Source: Caldithrix abyssi DSM 13497
Lineage (GTDB): Bacteria > Calditrichota > Calditrichia > Calditrichales > Calditrichaceae
Length of the DNA stretch: 64,000 nucleotides
Direction of reading: 5' to 3'
Assembly: GCF_001886815.1 (NCBI RefSeq)
Contig: NZ_CP018099.1
Span: 1,238,501 to 1,302,500 of the forward strand
How positions within the stretch are numbered: position 1 is the stretch's first letter; every line of letters begins with the position of its first letter. The notes beneath the pieces were generated by a model. The model was not told the DNA's origin. It worked only from the letters and a program-made list of their open reading frames with translations, and did not search any database. A program made the translations under genes and the position numbers. Below, in pieces: positions 16,934-27,044 of this stretch.

Positions 16934-16987
16934 AGCCCTCACCCCCTGCGCCCCCTCTCCCAGAATAAAAATCTGGGAGAGGGGGAA
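16934..16987 (+). repeat. C-rich hairpin element R3, second full copy
   Basis: TAGCCCTCACCCCCTGCG leads into a hairpin CCCCCTCTCCCAGA/TCTGGGAGAGGGGG with a short loop and joins R2 copy d. It is related to the element at 17-80 at the window start. Confidence 0.7.
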
Positions 16988-17072
16988 GGCTGATCGTTTT
17001 CACGGCAGGCAGGCGGTCTTGATTTACCGAAGTATGGCAATCTCATCGCTGCCTGGTGACGGGCCGGTGACC
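16985..17072 (+). repeat. ~85-bp intergenic repeat R2, copy d
   Basis: AAGGCTGATCGTTTTCACGG is followed by CAGGCAGGCGGTCTTGATTT, ACCGAAGTATGGCAATCTCA and GGTGACGGGCCGGTGACC, nearly identical to copy b. An eight-base minisatellite follows at 17070-17106. Confidence 0.75.
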
Positions 17073-17124
17073 ATTCAACCATCAAACCATCCAACCATCC
17101 AACTATTTACGATCAGGGCAAGTT

Positions 17125-17472
17125 TTATTTAACGGGCGCGATGGGATCCTTCACCGGCGGCGGAACTTTTTCTAAAATGATTCGCAAATAGGCGGCGGAA
17201 TCGGGCTCGATCTTTACGCAGGGCACCACATGCTGCAAGTAACCGATTTTGGTAAAGATAACGCTATATTCGCCAACGGCCAGACTGTCGAACTGAAAGG
17301 CGCCGGTGGAATCGGTTTCCATGGTTAAGTTAGAGGGGATGAGTTTGACCTGTACATGGTTTACCGGTTTACCGCTGTAAAGCTCCCGTACAATTCCTTC
17401 TAATTTTCCGTTTTGGCCGAATACTAAAAACGGTAAAAGCGAGATAAAAAAGATGGAAATTAAAGCTTTCAT
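17125..17472 (-). CDS. small secreted carboxypeptidase-regulatory-like domain protein
   Basis: 115 residues with a signal peptide cut near LVFGQ. Residues about 22-105 form one carboxypeptidase-regulatory-like (CarboxypepD_reg/transthyretin-like) beta sandwich: LEGIVRELYSGKPVNHVQV, TDSTGAFQFDSLAVGEYSV and KIGYLQHVV are typical strands. The tail is Pro/Lys-rich (PPPVKDPIAPVK). Such single-domain proteins are exported and usually bind other envelope or surface components; no enzyme function is expected. It stands alone between repeat-filled gaps. Confidence 0.75.
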   Translation of the reverse strand: MKALISIFFISLLPFLVFGQNGKLEGIVRELYSGKPVNHVQVKLIPSNLTMETDSTGAFQFDSLAVGEYSVIFTKIGYLQHVVPCVKIEPDSAAYLRIILEKVPPPVKDPIAPVK

Positions 17473-17679
17473 GGCAACCCTCCCTTGCCCTATATTTTGG
17501 TTACGCTATTAAAATAATGAATAATAGAGAGAAAAGCATATTTTTCGGTAAAACGCGGGACGTTTTAAAAGAGCTCTGCAAAATGAAGCTACCACGAACG
17601 CTTCTCCTGAAACGAAGGAAAGCCGCCAAATTACAGTTCCTTACAGGATTTACTTCGAATCCAGTTTAAAAACACAGTT

Positions 17680-17728
17680 AAAAAAAAGCAGTGGGCGCAA
17701 AACGCCTGGTTTTTGTTTTGCGCCCACT
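17680..17728 (-). terminator. strong intrinsic terminator of the aminopeptidase P gene
   Basis: AGTGGGCGCAAAAC (17690-17703) pairs perfectly over 14 bp with GTTTTGCGCCCACT (17715-17728). On the minus strand the stem is followed by a run of eight T (17681-17688 as A on the plus strand). It lies 45 nt beyond the stop codon of the gene at 17773-19560. The rest of the 17473-17772 gap shows no other feature. Confidence 0.9.
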
Positions 17729-17772
17729 ACCTTGTTTCATGTTAAGCATAAAATATCGCGAATAAAAGAGCC

Positions 17773-19560
17773 TTACACCGGCTGTGTTTTTTCCTTCAAC
17801 CACTGACGTTCTTCTTTTTTCAAATAGGGCGCAAGTATGTCGTACACTTTTTTATGATAGGCGTTCAGATAGTCGATCTCTTCCCGGGTTAAAAGATTTA
17901 AATCCACCAGCTTCAGATCGATCGGGCAGTAGGTCAAATTTTCAAATTTTAGAAACGACCACTCTTCGCTCGATTTTTGCTCGTCCTTAACCACCACAAT
18001 CAGATTTTCAACGCGCATGCCGTATTCGCCGGCTTTGTAAAATCCCGGCTCATTGGAACAGACCATGCCTACTTCCAGCGGAACGCCTATGCCCCGATAA
18101 AAGGAGATGCCCTGGGGGCCTTCGTGCACGCTTAAAAAAGCGCCAACGCCATGGCCGGTGCCGTGTCCGTAATTCTGGCCGATCTCCCACAGCGCCTTGC
18201 GGGCCAGAGTGTCCAGTTGAATCCCCTGTGTGCCAACGGGAAAGGAAGCGATAGCCAGATCGATGTGACCTTTAAGGATGCGCGTAAAACGATCGCGCTG
18301 TTCTTCGGTGGGCTCGCCCAGGGCCAGCGTGCGCGTGATGTCGGTAGTGCCATCGAGATATTGCCCGCCGGAATCGATCAGGTAAATGCCCTCGGGTTTT
18401 AATTCCACGTCGGTCTCAGGCGAACAAGCGTAGTGCACGATGGCGCCGTGCTCCCCGTAGGCCGAAATGGTTTCGAAGCTCGGGCCCTGGTAGAGCGATT
18501 GTTCGGCGCGGAATTTCTCCAGCCTTTGCGCGGCGCTCATCTCTGTCACGCCGCCTTGCGGCACGTTCTCTTCCAGCCATTTTAAAAAGCGCACCATGGC
18601 CACCCCGTCGCGGATGTGACAGGCGCGCATGCCGGCCAGTTCTGTTTCATTTTTAATGGCCTTAAAAAGCGTAACCGGACTCTCTTCCAGGAAAAGCTCG
18701 CAGCGTTTCTGCAAGAGCATGGCCACCCAGTAGTTGACAGACGAGCCATCCAGCCAGACGCGCGTTTTACGACGGGCCAGTTTCAATAGACGTTTTTTGA
18801 AACTGTCGTAATGCCGGATTTTGGCCAGCCCTTTAAGATGTTTTTTTAGGGCGCGCGTGACCTTCTTTTTGTGTACAAATAATTCCGCTTCATCTTCGGT
18901 GATGACGGCATAAGCGATAACCACCGGATTGTAATCCACATCGCGCGAACGGATATTAAAGGTCCAGGCAATGGCGTCCAGTTGCGTTAACACATGGGTC
19001 TGGCAGCCTTTTTCCGCCATTTTCTGTCGGATGCGGGCCAGTTTACTTTCTACCGATTCACCGGCGTATTTGTCTTCCCAGACCATTATCGGGTCCTGAG
19101 GCATCTCGGGTTGATCTTCCCATAGGGCGTCCACCAGATTTTCTTCTAAAAACTTCATTTTGATTTTGCGCAAAGCGAGCTCTTTTTGCCACTGGCTGGC
19201 CTGCTGGTAACTGATGACGCGCGGATCAATCCCCACCGTCTGTCCTTCGTTCAATTCCTGTTTTAAAAAGGTAAGCATGTCCGGCGTTTCAGGAAGGCCA
19301 GCTTTGTACAGGTCGATGCCTGTGCCCTGCAGTTGCTGCTCGGCCTGTAAAAAGTAGCGGGAATCGGTCCACAGGCCGGCTTTTTTCATGGTCACAACAA
19401 CGTCCCCGGCCGATCCGTCGAAACCGCTGAGCCAGGCGCGTCGTTGCCACAGCGCCGGCACGTACTCGCTGGCGTGCGGATCGGTGCTTAAAACCACATA
19501 AGCGTCAATTTTGTTTTTACGCATCAGCTCGCGCAGCTTGTTAATACGCTCTTTTATCAT
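17773..19560 (-). CDS. Xaa-Pro aminopeptidase (aminopeptidase P, M24B family, long form)
   Basis: 595 residues, matching the three-domain, eukaryotic-XPNPEP1-like form rather than the about 440-residue E. coli PepP. Two creatinase-like N-terminal domains (about 1-300) precede the pita-bread catalytic domain. The dinuclear-metal ligands are visible: Asp in LIDSGGQYLDGTTDITRT (two Asp), His in GHGTGHGVGAF, and Glu in SNEPGFY and GMRVEN. It removes N-terminal residues ahead of proline in the cytoplasm. It has its own terminator at 17680-17728. The upstream gap (19561-19777) holds a 7-bp microsatellite. Confidence 0.93.
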   Translation of the reverse strand: MIKERINKLRELMRKNKIDAYVVLSTDPHASEYVPALWQRRAWLSGFDGSAGDVVVTMKKAGLWTDSRYFLQAEQQLQGTGIDLYKAGLPETPDMLTFLKQELNEGQTVGIDPRVISYQQASQWQKELALRKIKMKFLEENLVDALWEDQPEMPQDPIMVWEDKYAGESVESKLARIRQKMAEKGCQTHVLTQLDAIAWTFNIRSRDVDYNPVVIAYAVITEDEAELFVHKKKVTRALKKHLKGLAKIRHYDSFKKRLLKLARRKTRVWLDGSSVNYWVAMLLQKRCELFLEESPVTLFKAIKNETELAGMRACHIRDGVAMVRFLKWLEENVPQGGVTEMSAAQRLEKFRAEQSLYQGPSFETISAYGEHGAIVHYACSPETDVELKPEGIYLIDSGGQYLDGTTDITRTLALGEPTEEQRDRFTRILKGHIDLAIASFPVGTQGIQLDTLARKALWEIGQNYGHGTGHGVGAFLSVHEGPQGISFYRGIGVPLEVGMVCSNEPGFYKAGEYGMRVENLIVVVKDEQKSSEEWSFLKFENLTYCPIDLKLVDLNLLTREEIDYLNAYHKKVYDILAPYLKKEERQWLKEKTQPV

Positions 19561-19697
19561 CGCTTTCCCCTTCCAGATTTTGGGTCATTTTTTTATTGCT
19601 TGAATGGTTGTTCTCCCAAAAAGTTCAGGCCGCCATTTCGTCTGATCGCTCAACTTCGAGATCGCACTTAGCTTCCCGCTTTGGCCTCATAATTTTA

Positions 19698-19729
19698 AAT
19701 TCGTAATTCGTAATTCGTAATTCGTAATT
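19698..19729. repeat. 7-bp microsatellite AATTCGT x4
   Basis: Four exact tandem AATTCGT units (19698-19725) plus AATT. It is intergenic, between the aminopeptidase start and the stop of the outer-membrane protein gene. Copy number could vary by slippage. Confidence 0.8.
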
Positions 19730-19777
19730 TTTAATTGATCATCGTCCTTTTTGTGTCTGTTCAGACGCTCGGCCCGT

Positions 19778-21625
19778 TCAGTTCCACAACACCCAGCTCA
19801 GGCCAAAGCGCACACGGCGGTACAATTCCGGATAGCCCCTGATGATCTGATATTGTTCGCCCAGGGCGTTATCCATTTCCATAAAAAAGATGGCGTCTTT
19901 AATGGTTGCCGAAATTTTGTAATGGATCAACAGACGCTGCGGCCATTTTCCGCCTATTAGATAAAAACTTTCGGCGTAAGGCTGATAGGCTATTTTTTTG
20001 GATGGCCCGCTCCATTGTAATGTTCCGCTGGCTCTTATTAACACGCGATCTTGGTACCAGCGTCCGGCGTACCTGAGATGGGCAAAAGCGGAGTAATCCG
20101 GGCCAATTAATGTTCCGCCCAATCCGCTCTGCCCGCCGACGGTTAAGACAAATGGAAGATATTTAAAGCTTGCCCGCCCAAAAATGTAACTGAAATTCCT
20201 GTCCTGGCCATTGTAAAAACGTTTGCCGGAAAAGAGAATTTCATCATTGATGCGACGCCAGGTCAGCCCCAGGCGCGCGCTGCTCCAGGGAAATAATTTT
20301 AAACGGAGATCAACCGTTGAGTTAAAGTGGCGTTCCGCTTGCAGGCCCGGCAATCCGTTAAGGCCCTGGTACGTTAAAAATCGTTCATTAATGGTTGGAA
20401 AGCGCGCAAAGGACGCTCCCTGCCAGCCGACGCTCATCCTGTTATTTTTAAACTTAACGGCTAAAAGCGAGTTGGGCTGCAAAGCGTATCCCCACAATCC
20501 CTGCAATCCCAGACGCGCGCTTACATGCAGCAGGCTAAACAAAAAGGCGCGAGTTTGACCGGAAAAATCCGCCTCCGTGTCTGTGTATTTACGGCTGTAA
20601 GGACTACCCCAAGCTTTTACCTGCCTGAGTCCGCTTTTTAAAAAGAGGGGCAGTGGGCCAAGCTGAAGAGTTCTGGTTAAAGCCACGGAATAACGGTCGA
20701 AACGCAACCGCATGCGCAGGCCGTTCTCTGCAAAAACGTACTTGCGGCGCGAATTTTCAAAGCTGGCGTCGATTTGTCCGTTGACCTTCTGGCTGTCGTC
20801 CAGAAAAAACAGACGCGCCCTCAGGTTTTCGCGCACTTCATTGTAACGAAACCGTCCGTATTCGGTAGCGAAATAGTCCAGAAAGTTTACATTTTCACTG
20901 CTTTTATGGTAAAAAAAACGGAATAGCATTTTAGGGTTTAAAAGATGGATTAACTGGCCGCGGTAATGCATCCCCCGATAGTAATTCAACGCGTAATCGC
21001 GATTAACGCCGCCCAACTGCAGCGCTGTTTTAGAATTGAATTGTCGGGCAAAGGTGATATCGAGATCGGTGTAAGCAAAATCGCCTTCCCGGTACATGAT
21101 GCGCGTGTAAGGTTCTTCCTGCAAGATAAAACGGGACTGCAGGTAAATGGCAGGAAACGGCTCCGCCGTTTGAAAAGAGTAATTGCCATTCCCCGGCGCG
21201 GCAGCGACCCAGGCCAGCGCATCCGGGAAAACAAAACGCGTATTGTAGCGCCCATTCAACGGATCATTTAACAAAAAGTCGTTTTTAAAGTAAGACGTCT
21301 GTTCAGGCCACAGGTGCAAGGCCGATGCAAAGCGCGGCATGCCCATTTCCAGAAAATCGTAGATCTGAATTTCCGGATTGGTGCGGAACAGATCGCTCAC
21401 GCCCTGATAACCGATCGTCTCCAGCGCTTTAAAAGTAACGGCCTGGCTGGTGTCCGGCATCCCATCAAAAAGCGGGCGTACTTCCGTCAGGGTAACACGT
21501 TTCGCTTTCTTTTTCTTTTTAACCAGCGAGTCTGGTGTGACCTTAACGTCGGTGCTGTCAACTACCATTTGAGCAAACGTTAACGAAAAAAAGACGACTA
21601 CCAATAGCAGGGATTTTACTGACAA
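19778..21625 (-). CDS. putative outer-membrane beta-barrel protein (TonB-receptor/porin-like)
   Basis: 615 residues with a signal peptide ending near LTFAQ. After a Lys-rich linker (VKKKKKAKRV) comes a plug-like segment (about 65-150, with GVSDLFRTNPEIQIYD). The rest alternates hydrophobic and polar residues with aromatic girdles, and ends in RFGLSWVLWN, an aromatic terminal strand as in outer-membrane barrels. No TonB box is obvious and the plug is short, so a porin-like or family-specific barrel is possible. It stands alone; the 22-strand number is not counted. Its substrate is unknown. Confidence 0.65.
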   Translation of the reverse strand: MSVKSLLLVVVFFSLTFAQMVVDSTDVKVTPDSLVKKKKKAKRVTLTEVRPLFDGMPDTSQAVTFKALETIGYQGVSDLFRTNPEIQIYDFLEMGMPRFASALHLWPEQTSYFKNDFLLNDPLNGRYNTRFVFPDALAWVAAAPGNGNYSFQTAEPFPAIYLQSRFILQEEPYTRIMYREGDFAYTDLDITFARQFNSKTALQLGGVNRDYALNYYRGMHYRGQLIHLLNPKMLFRFFYHKSSENVNFLDYFATEYGRFRYNEVRENLRARLFFLDDSQKVNGQIDASFENSRRKYVFAENGLRMRLRFDRYSVALTRTLQLGPLPLFLKSGLRQVKAWGSPYSRKYTDTEADFSGQTRAFLFSLLHVSARLGLQGLWGYALQPNSLLAVKFKNNRMSVGWQGASFARFPTINERFLTYQGLNGLPGLQAERHFNSTVDLRLKLFPWSSARLGLTWRRINDEILFSGKRFYNGQDRNFSYIFGRASFKYLPFVLTVGGQSGLGGTLIGPDYSAFAHLRYAGRWYQDRVLIRASGTLQWSGPSKKIAYQPYAESFYLIGGKWPQRLLIHYKISATIKDAIFFMEMDNALGEQYQIIRGYPELYRRVRFGLSWVLWN

Positions 21626-21738
21626 TTTATCTTTAACCTTTCCCGTAGTGGTTTTGTCAACAAAAATAATTTCAGAATAAATTCAACAGGAATCAACCAG
21701 CAGGGCGATTTAATTGATGAAAACAATTTGGAGTGCAT

Positions 21739-21932
21739 GGAGGGGGGGAGAAGGTTTAGTGGTTTAGGGGTTTAGAAGTTTAGGGGGATCCTTGATTAAT
21801 AGGATTACAGGATTACCTCGATTTTTTTCGCTTGAGAAATTCCATGCTCAATTTTAAGGCCGAATTTTTTTAACGATAAAAGCAAATCATGGCAATCCTG
21901 AAATCAGGTAAATCGTGGTTCAAAGTTCAATG
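21739..21932 (+). repeat. dispersed ~180-bp intergenic repeat R1, copy 3
   Basis: The copy runs from AAGGTTTAGTGGTTTAGGGG through TTGATTAATAGGATTACAGG, ATTACCTCGATTTTTTTCGC, CATGCTCAATTTTAAGGCCG and GCAAATCATGGCAATCCTGA to GTGGTTCAAAGTTCAA. Orientation is that of copy 1. Confidence 0.8.
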
Positions 21933-22018
21933 GCCTGTTATTCCGAATTCGCCCATCTGGCTGGATCAGCTATTTATGTCAATGGGTGAAAGCGGGACTA
22001 CTCAATGAGCGGGATTAA

Positions 22019-22266
22019 TTGTTCCCTTCGGCTTCGCTCAGGGCAGGCCTTCGGCTTCACTCAGGGCAAGCCTTCGACTGCGCTCCCTTCGGCTTCGCTC
22101 AGGGAGCGGGAAGCCGGGAGTAAGGTTGCTGAGCGAAGTCGAAGCAACTGTTGATTGTGAAAGGACTCCCTTCGACTGCGCTCAGGGCAAGCCTTCGACT
22201 GCGCTCAGGGCAAGCCTTCGACTTCGCTCCCTTCGACTTCGCTCCCTTCGACTTCGCTCAGGGAGC
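22019..22266. repeat. array of CCTTCGACTTCGCTCAGGG-type units
   Basis: At least eight full or partial units of a 19-20-bp sequence (CCCTTCGACTTCGCTCAGGG with G/A and T/G variants) are packed head to tail, with one inverted unit (GCTGAGCGAAGTCGAAGC, about 22129-22146). Joints alternate between GCAAG and CCCTTCG, so whole and truncated units are mixed. The array lies about 85 nt upstream of the promoter of the methionine operon. Confidence 0.85.
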
Positions 22267-22349
22267 GATTAAGGGATTTTACTCAACGAGCGAGGTGTTT
22301 CCATTCTATTTTCGCATCGCTGCATTTTTATTCATTATTGCGAAATTAT

Positions 22350-22378
22350 TTGACAGAATAAAGTTCATCCCTTATATT
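22350..22378 (+). promoter_or_regulatory. promoter of the methionine operon
   Basis: A perfect -35 TTGACA (22350-22355), a 17-nt spacer and TATATT (22373-22378) lie about 47 nt before the first base-paired helix of the SAM riboswitch. Confidence 0.75.
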
Positions 22379-22425
22379 GTCCCCCAACATAAATGAAGCA
22401 ATTGTAATTTAATAATTACAGAACG

Positions 22426-22540
22426 CTTCTTATCCAGAAAGGTGGAGGGAACAGGCCCTGTGAAGCCTTAGCAACCTTTCCCGTTGAACCGCGGGAAAAG
22501 GTGCTAATTCCTGCCCCAACTTACGGGGAAAGATAAGAAG
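22426..22540 (+). promoter_or_regulatory. SAM-I (S-box) riboswitch
   Basis: The closing helix P1 is CTTCTTATC (22426-22434) with GATAAGAAG (22532-22540). Between them are the conserved S-box blocks in order: AGAAAGGTGGAGGGAACAGG, CCCTGTGAAGCC, TTAGCAACC, GGTGCTAATTCCTGCC and the P4-type hairpin CCCC..GGGG. Binding of S-adenosylmethionine should shut off the downstream metY-metX-aspartate kinase operon. The expression platform is the terminator at 22561-22598. Confidence 0.96.
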
Positions 22541-22560
22541 TGGGTTCAATGAAAAATTGA

Positions 22561-22598
22561 AGCCTCTTCGGGTCTTACCCCGCAGAGGCTTTTTTTTT
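22561..22598 (+). terminator. riboswitch-controlled intrinsic terminator
   Basis: AGCCTCTTCGGG and CCCCGCAGAGGCT form a GC-rich stem around a 5-nt loop, followed by a run of nine T. It lies 20 nt after the P1 helix of the SAM riboswitch, the usual place for the regulated terminator. Confidence 0.88.
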
Positions 22599-22630
22599 GG
22601 GGGGGACGATCTTCCCAATTGGAGTTAAAA

Positions 22631-24059
<1,429 letters not shown>

Positions 24060-24074
24060 TAAAGAGGAAACTAA

Positions 24075-25193
24075 ATGCTCAAAAGCAAGACAGAGATCAT
24101 TACCCTATTTGAGAGTAGCCGTCCGCTAACACTGGATTCGGGACACATGCTGCCGGCAGTGCAGGTAGCTTTTGAAACCTACGGCAGATTGAACGCCGCG
24201 GGCGACAACGCCATTCTGGTCTGTCACGCTCTCACCGGCGACGCGCACGCCGCCGGCATTACGCAGCTCGACGCGCAGACTCTGCAAAAAATTCCTCTCT
24301 ACCGTTCCAAAAAAGCGGATCAGCCCGGCTGGTGGGACGGCTTAATCGGCCCTGGTAAGGCGCTGGATACGAACCGCTACTTTGTGGTTTGCAGCAACAT
24401 CCTGGGCAGTTGTTACGGAACGACCGGCCCAATGTCTGTCAATCCGCAGAGCGGTCGTCCGTACGGCCCGGATTTTCCGGAAATCACCGTGCGCGACATG
24501 GTGAAGGTACAAAAGGCCCTGCTCGACGCGCTGGGCGTTAAAAGTCTGGTTACGGTCATCGGCGGTTCGTTGGGCGGCATGCAGGTTCTGGAATGGGCGT
24601 TGCTCTTTCCGCAAATGGTGCGATCGATCGTTCCCATTGCCACCGCGGCCGGTCACTCGGCCTGGGCCATCGGCTTTAACCATCTGGCGCGGCAGGCGGT
24701 GATGAACGATCCGCACTGGCAGGGCGGCCATTACCGCCGGCAGCCGGAGCGCGGCCTGGCTCTGGCCCGGCAGATCGGCATGATTTCCTACCGCACCGAT
24801 ATCTCTTTTCAACATCGTTTTGGCCGGGACAAAAGGAATGACGGAAAGGAGCCTGTTTTTCAGGTGGAAAGTTACCTTTCCTACCAGGGTGAAAAGCTGG
24901 TTAAGCGGTTTGACGCCAACAGCTTTGTGCTTTTAACCAGGGCGCTGGATAGCCATGATGTGGGGCGCGATCGCGGTGGTATTGAACAGGCTTTGCACAG
25001 CATTTGCTGTCCCGCGCTGTGTGTGGGCATCGACAGCGATATTCTTTATCCGGCGCGCGAGCAACAGGAAATTGCCCGGCAAATTCCGCAGGCGCTTTAC
25101 CGCGAAATCAAATCGCCCGACGGGCACGACGCCTTTTTAATTGAATATGATCAGCTCAATGCCATGGTCAGGAAATTTTTAGCTTCAAAATAA
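24075..25193 (+). CDS. metX: homoserine O-acetyltransferase
   Basis: 372 residues, 15 nt after metY. It has the alpha/beta-hydrolase fold of MetX: nucleophile Ser in VIGGSLGGMQVLEW (about residue 165), acid in CVGIDSDILYP and His in SPDGHDAF. The segment NILGSCYGTTGP is also characteristic. It transfers an acetyl group from acetyl-CoA to L-homoserine, feeding metY. A succinyl-transfer variant exists in this fold; pairing with MetY does not decide the acyl group, but acetyl is the usual one. Confidence 0.93.
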   Translation: MLKSKTEIITLFESSRPLTLDSGHMLPAVQVAFETYGRLNAAGDNAILVCHALTGDAHAAGITQLDAQTLQKIPLYRSKKADQPGWWDGLIGPGKALDTNRYFVVCSNILGSCYGTTGPMSVNPQSGRPYGPDFPEITVRDMVKVQKALLDALGVKSLVTVIGGSLGGMQVLEWALLFPQMVRSIVPIATAAGHSAWAIGFNHLARQAVMNDPHWQGGHYRRQPERGLALARQIGMISYRTDISFQHRFGRDKRNDGKEPVFQVESYLSYQGEKLVKRFDANSFVLLTRALDSHDVGRDRGGIEQALHSICCPALCVGIDSDILYPAREQQEIARQIPQALYREIKSPDGHDAFLIEYDQLNAMVRKFLASK

Positions 25194-25208
25194 GGAGAGT
25201 TTGACGGT

Positions 25209-26579
25209 ATGATTATTATGAAGTTCGGCGGCAGTTCGATCAAAAATACGGAAGCCATGCGCCGGGTGGCCGGCATTGTGCAAAAGCGCCAGCAGCAACA
25301 ACCGCTTATCGTGCTTTCGGCGCTGGGCGGCGTAACCGATCAACTGATCCGGATGCACAACGCGGCGCTTGAGCAGCGCGATGAACAGATTGCAACGGAA
25401 ATATCCGCCTTGCAAAATCGCCACCGCGCCATGCTGAATGATTTGATCCCCGCCGGCGCCATCTACGACGAAGTGCATTATTTTTTAAACCATGAATTTA
25501 AAAGATTAAAAACGCTGCTGGACGCTGTAAAAGCCATCAAGGTGTTCAGTTCTGAGCTGTACAACAGCGTCATCGGGTTGGGCGAGATGCTTTCCACGCG
25601 GCTTTTCGAGGGCTATTTACGCGCGCGCGGTCTGTCGGCTGTGTGGCTGGATGTGCGTCCGGTGATGGTGGTGGAACAAAACGGCGAAGAGATAACGCCT
25701 CTGCTGGAGGAGATTGAAAAACAGGCGCGCGTCCGATTTGATCATCATTTACAAAATGGCATGCTGATTGTCACACAGGGCTTTCTGGCCACCACGCGAA
25801 ATGGCGCGCCCGCCACTTTGGGAAGGGACGGCTCCGATTACACGGCCTCTTTGTTAGGCGCGGCTTTAAAAGTAAAAGAGATTCAAATCTGGTCTGATGT
25901 GGACGGCATTTTAAGCGCCGATCCCACCATTATCAAAGAAGCGCAGCCGTTGCCATTTATGACTTTTGAAGAAGCCTGCGAGCTGGCCTATTTTGGAGCG
26001 CGTGTTTTGCATCCGGCAACCATTCAGCCGGCGTTAACCCACGGCATTCCGGTGCGCGTGCTTAACTCTCATTTTCCGGATGAGCCGGGAACGCTGATTG
26101 TGCCGGATTATGAAGAGACAAAGCACCAGGCCATTAAATCCATTGCTTACAAAGAAAACATCACCTTGTTGACCATCGAATCGTCCAGATTGCTCCTTTC
26201 GCCTAAAGCGATCGAGGACATTTTTGATATTTTGACCAGGCACGGCAAAAAGGTTTACGCGGTTACCAAATCGGCCACCAAACTGTCGGTAACCATTCAA
26301 AACAACGGCAACGACAATCGCTTTCTGGACGACTTAAAAAGATTTGGCCGGCTGACCGTTGAGCCGCGCAAAACCGTGGTTAGTGTGGTGGGCGAGGGCA
26401 TGAAGGCCAATCCGCTGCTCACCTGGCAGATCATCAAGATGTTGCATGAGGCGGGCATCAAAATTGAATTGATTTCTCAGTTCGCGCGACAGATTAGCAT
26501 GATGTTCATCATCGACGAGCAGGACATTCCGCGCACGGTGGAACTGATTCATGCTCGCCTGATCGCCGGGGGAGGATGA
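25209..26579 (+). CDS. lysC: aspartate kinase with ACT domain
   Basis: 456 residues starting MIIMKFGGSSI, the kinase signature; PATLGRDGSDYTASLLGA and the acidic catalytic region WSDVDGILSADP follow. The C-terminal about 150 residues hold two ACT-type folds (from LLTIESSRLL and VVSVVGEGM), the usual place of amino-acid feedback control. There is no homoserine dehydrogenase fusion. It catalyses the first step from aspartate to methionine, threonine and lysine. As third gene behind the SAM riboswitch it is probably the methionine-responsive isoenzyme. No hairpin terminator is obvious after it. Confidence 0.92.
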   Translation: MIIMKFGGSSIKNTEAMRRVAGIVQKRQQQQPLIVLSALGGVTDQLIRMHNAALEQRDEQIATEISALQNRHRAMLNDLIPAGAIYDEVHYFLNHEFKRLKTLLDAVKAIKVFSSELYNSVIGLGEMLSTRLFEGYLRARGLSAVWLDVRPVMVVEQNGEEITPLLEEIEKQARVRFDHHLQNGMLIVTQGFLATTRNGAPATLGRDGSDYTASLLGAALKVKEIQIWSDVDGILSADPTIIKEAQPLPFMTFEEACELAYFGARVLHPATIQPALTHGIPVRVLNSHFPDEPGTLIVPDYEETKHQAIKSIAYKENITLLTIESSRLLLSPKAIEDIFDILTRHGKKVYAVTKSATKLSVTIQNNGNDNRFLDDLKRFGRLTVEPRKTVVSVVGEGMKANPLLTWQIIKMLHEAGIKIELISQFARQISMMFIIDEQDIPRTVELIHARLIAGGG

Positions 26580-26756
26580 TTTTTAATTACGAATTATCAC
26601 GCGGAGCGGGAGGCTGTGCCCGAATTATGCCGCTGGATTGGTTGAATGGTTGAAAAGTTGCCGGCCTGTCATTCCTTTTCTTGCCTTTGCACGAAACTGG
26701 CCAGCGCAGAAATCACTTACACCGTTGGGAATAACTCCTGACAGGGTGCTGAGGGC

Positions 26757-26861
26757 AATTGAAATTAAACATTCTTTACGCACTTTGCGATTTCATTGTT
26801 CTCTCTGTGGTTGCTTAAATCGCTGCGGAAATGTTTTTGGCTGCGGCTGTGCTGCTTAAGC
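26757..26861 (-). repeat. ~105-bp intergenic repeat R4, copy 1
   Basis: Reverse-complemented, it reads GCCGCAGCCAAAAACATTTC, CGCAGCGATTTAAGCAACCA, CAGAGAGAAC, AAATCGCAAAGTGCG, TAAAGAATGTTTAATT. The same blocks occur on the plus strand at 35605-35722. The gap 26580-26756 before it contains no gene I can support. Confidence 0.75.
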
Positions 26862-26917
26862 TTAAGAGGGGATTTTTTCTGGCGCACGCTTTTGATCTTA
26901 AATTCAAAAATAAAAAG

Positions 26918-27001
26918 TGCGAGAAGGGGGACTTGAACCCCCACGCCCTTGCGGGCACCAGATCCTAAGTCTGGCGCGTCTGCCAATTCCGCCATCCTCG
27001 C
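26918..27001 (-). tRNA. tRNA-Leu, anticodon UAG
   Basis: On the minus strand an 84-nt class II tRNA folds: acceptor GCGAGGA/TTCTCGC with discriminator A, D-arm with GGCGGAATTGGCAGACGC, anticodon stem CCAGA/TCTGG around loop CTTAGGA (anticodon TAG), a long variable arm TGCCCGCAAGGGCG, and T-arm GGGGGTTCAAGTCCCCC. The G-rich D-loop and long variable arm are those of tRNA-Leu. The CCA end is not encoded. It reads CUN leucine codons. Confidence 0.97.
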
Positions 27002-27044
27002 AAAGCGTTGCTAATTTAATTTTTTTTGTGGCCTAAAGCAACTA

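Noticed and set aside
22019-22266. Tandem 19-20-bp units considered as a CRISPR array
   Set aside because: Units directly abut or have 4-7-bp joints, there are no unique spacers of 28-40 bp and no cas genes.
26638-26859. 73-codon plus-strand frame after the aspartate kinase gene
   Set aside because: It runs through repeat R4 and has no ribosome-binding site; the Cys-rich end is repeat sequence.
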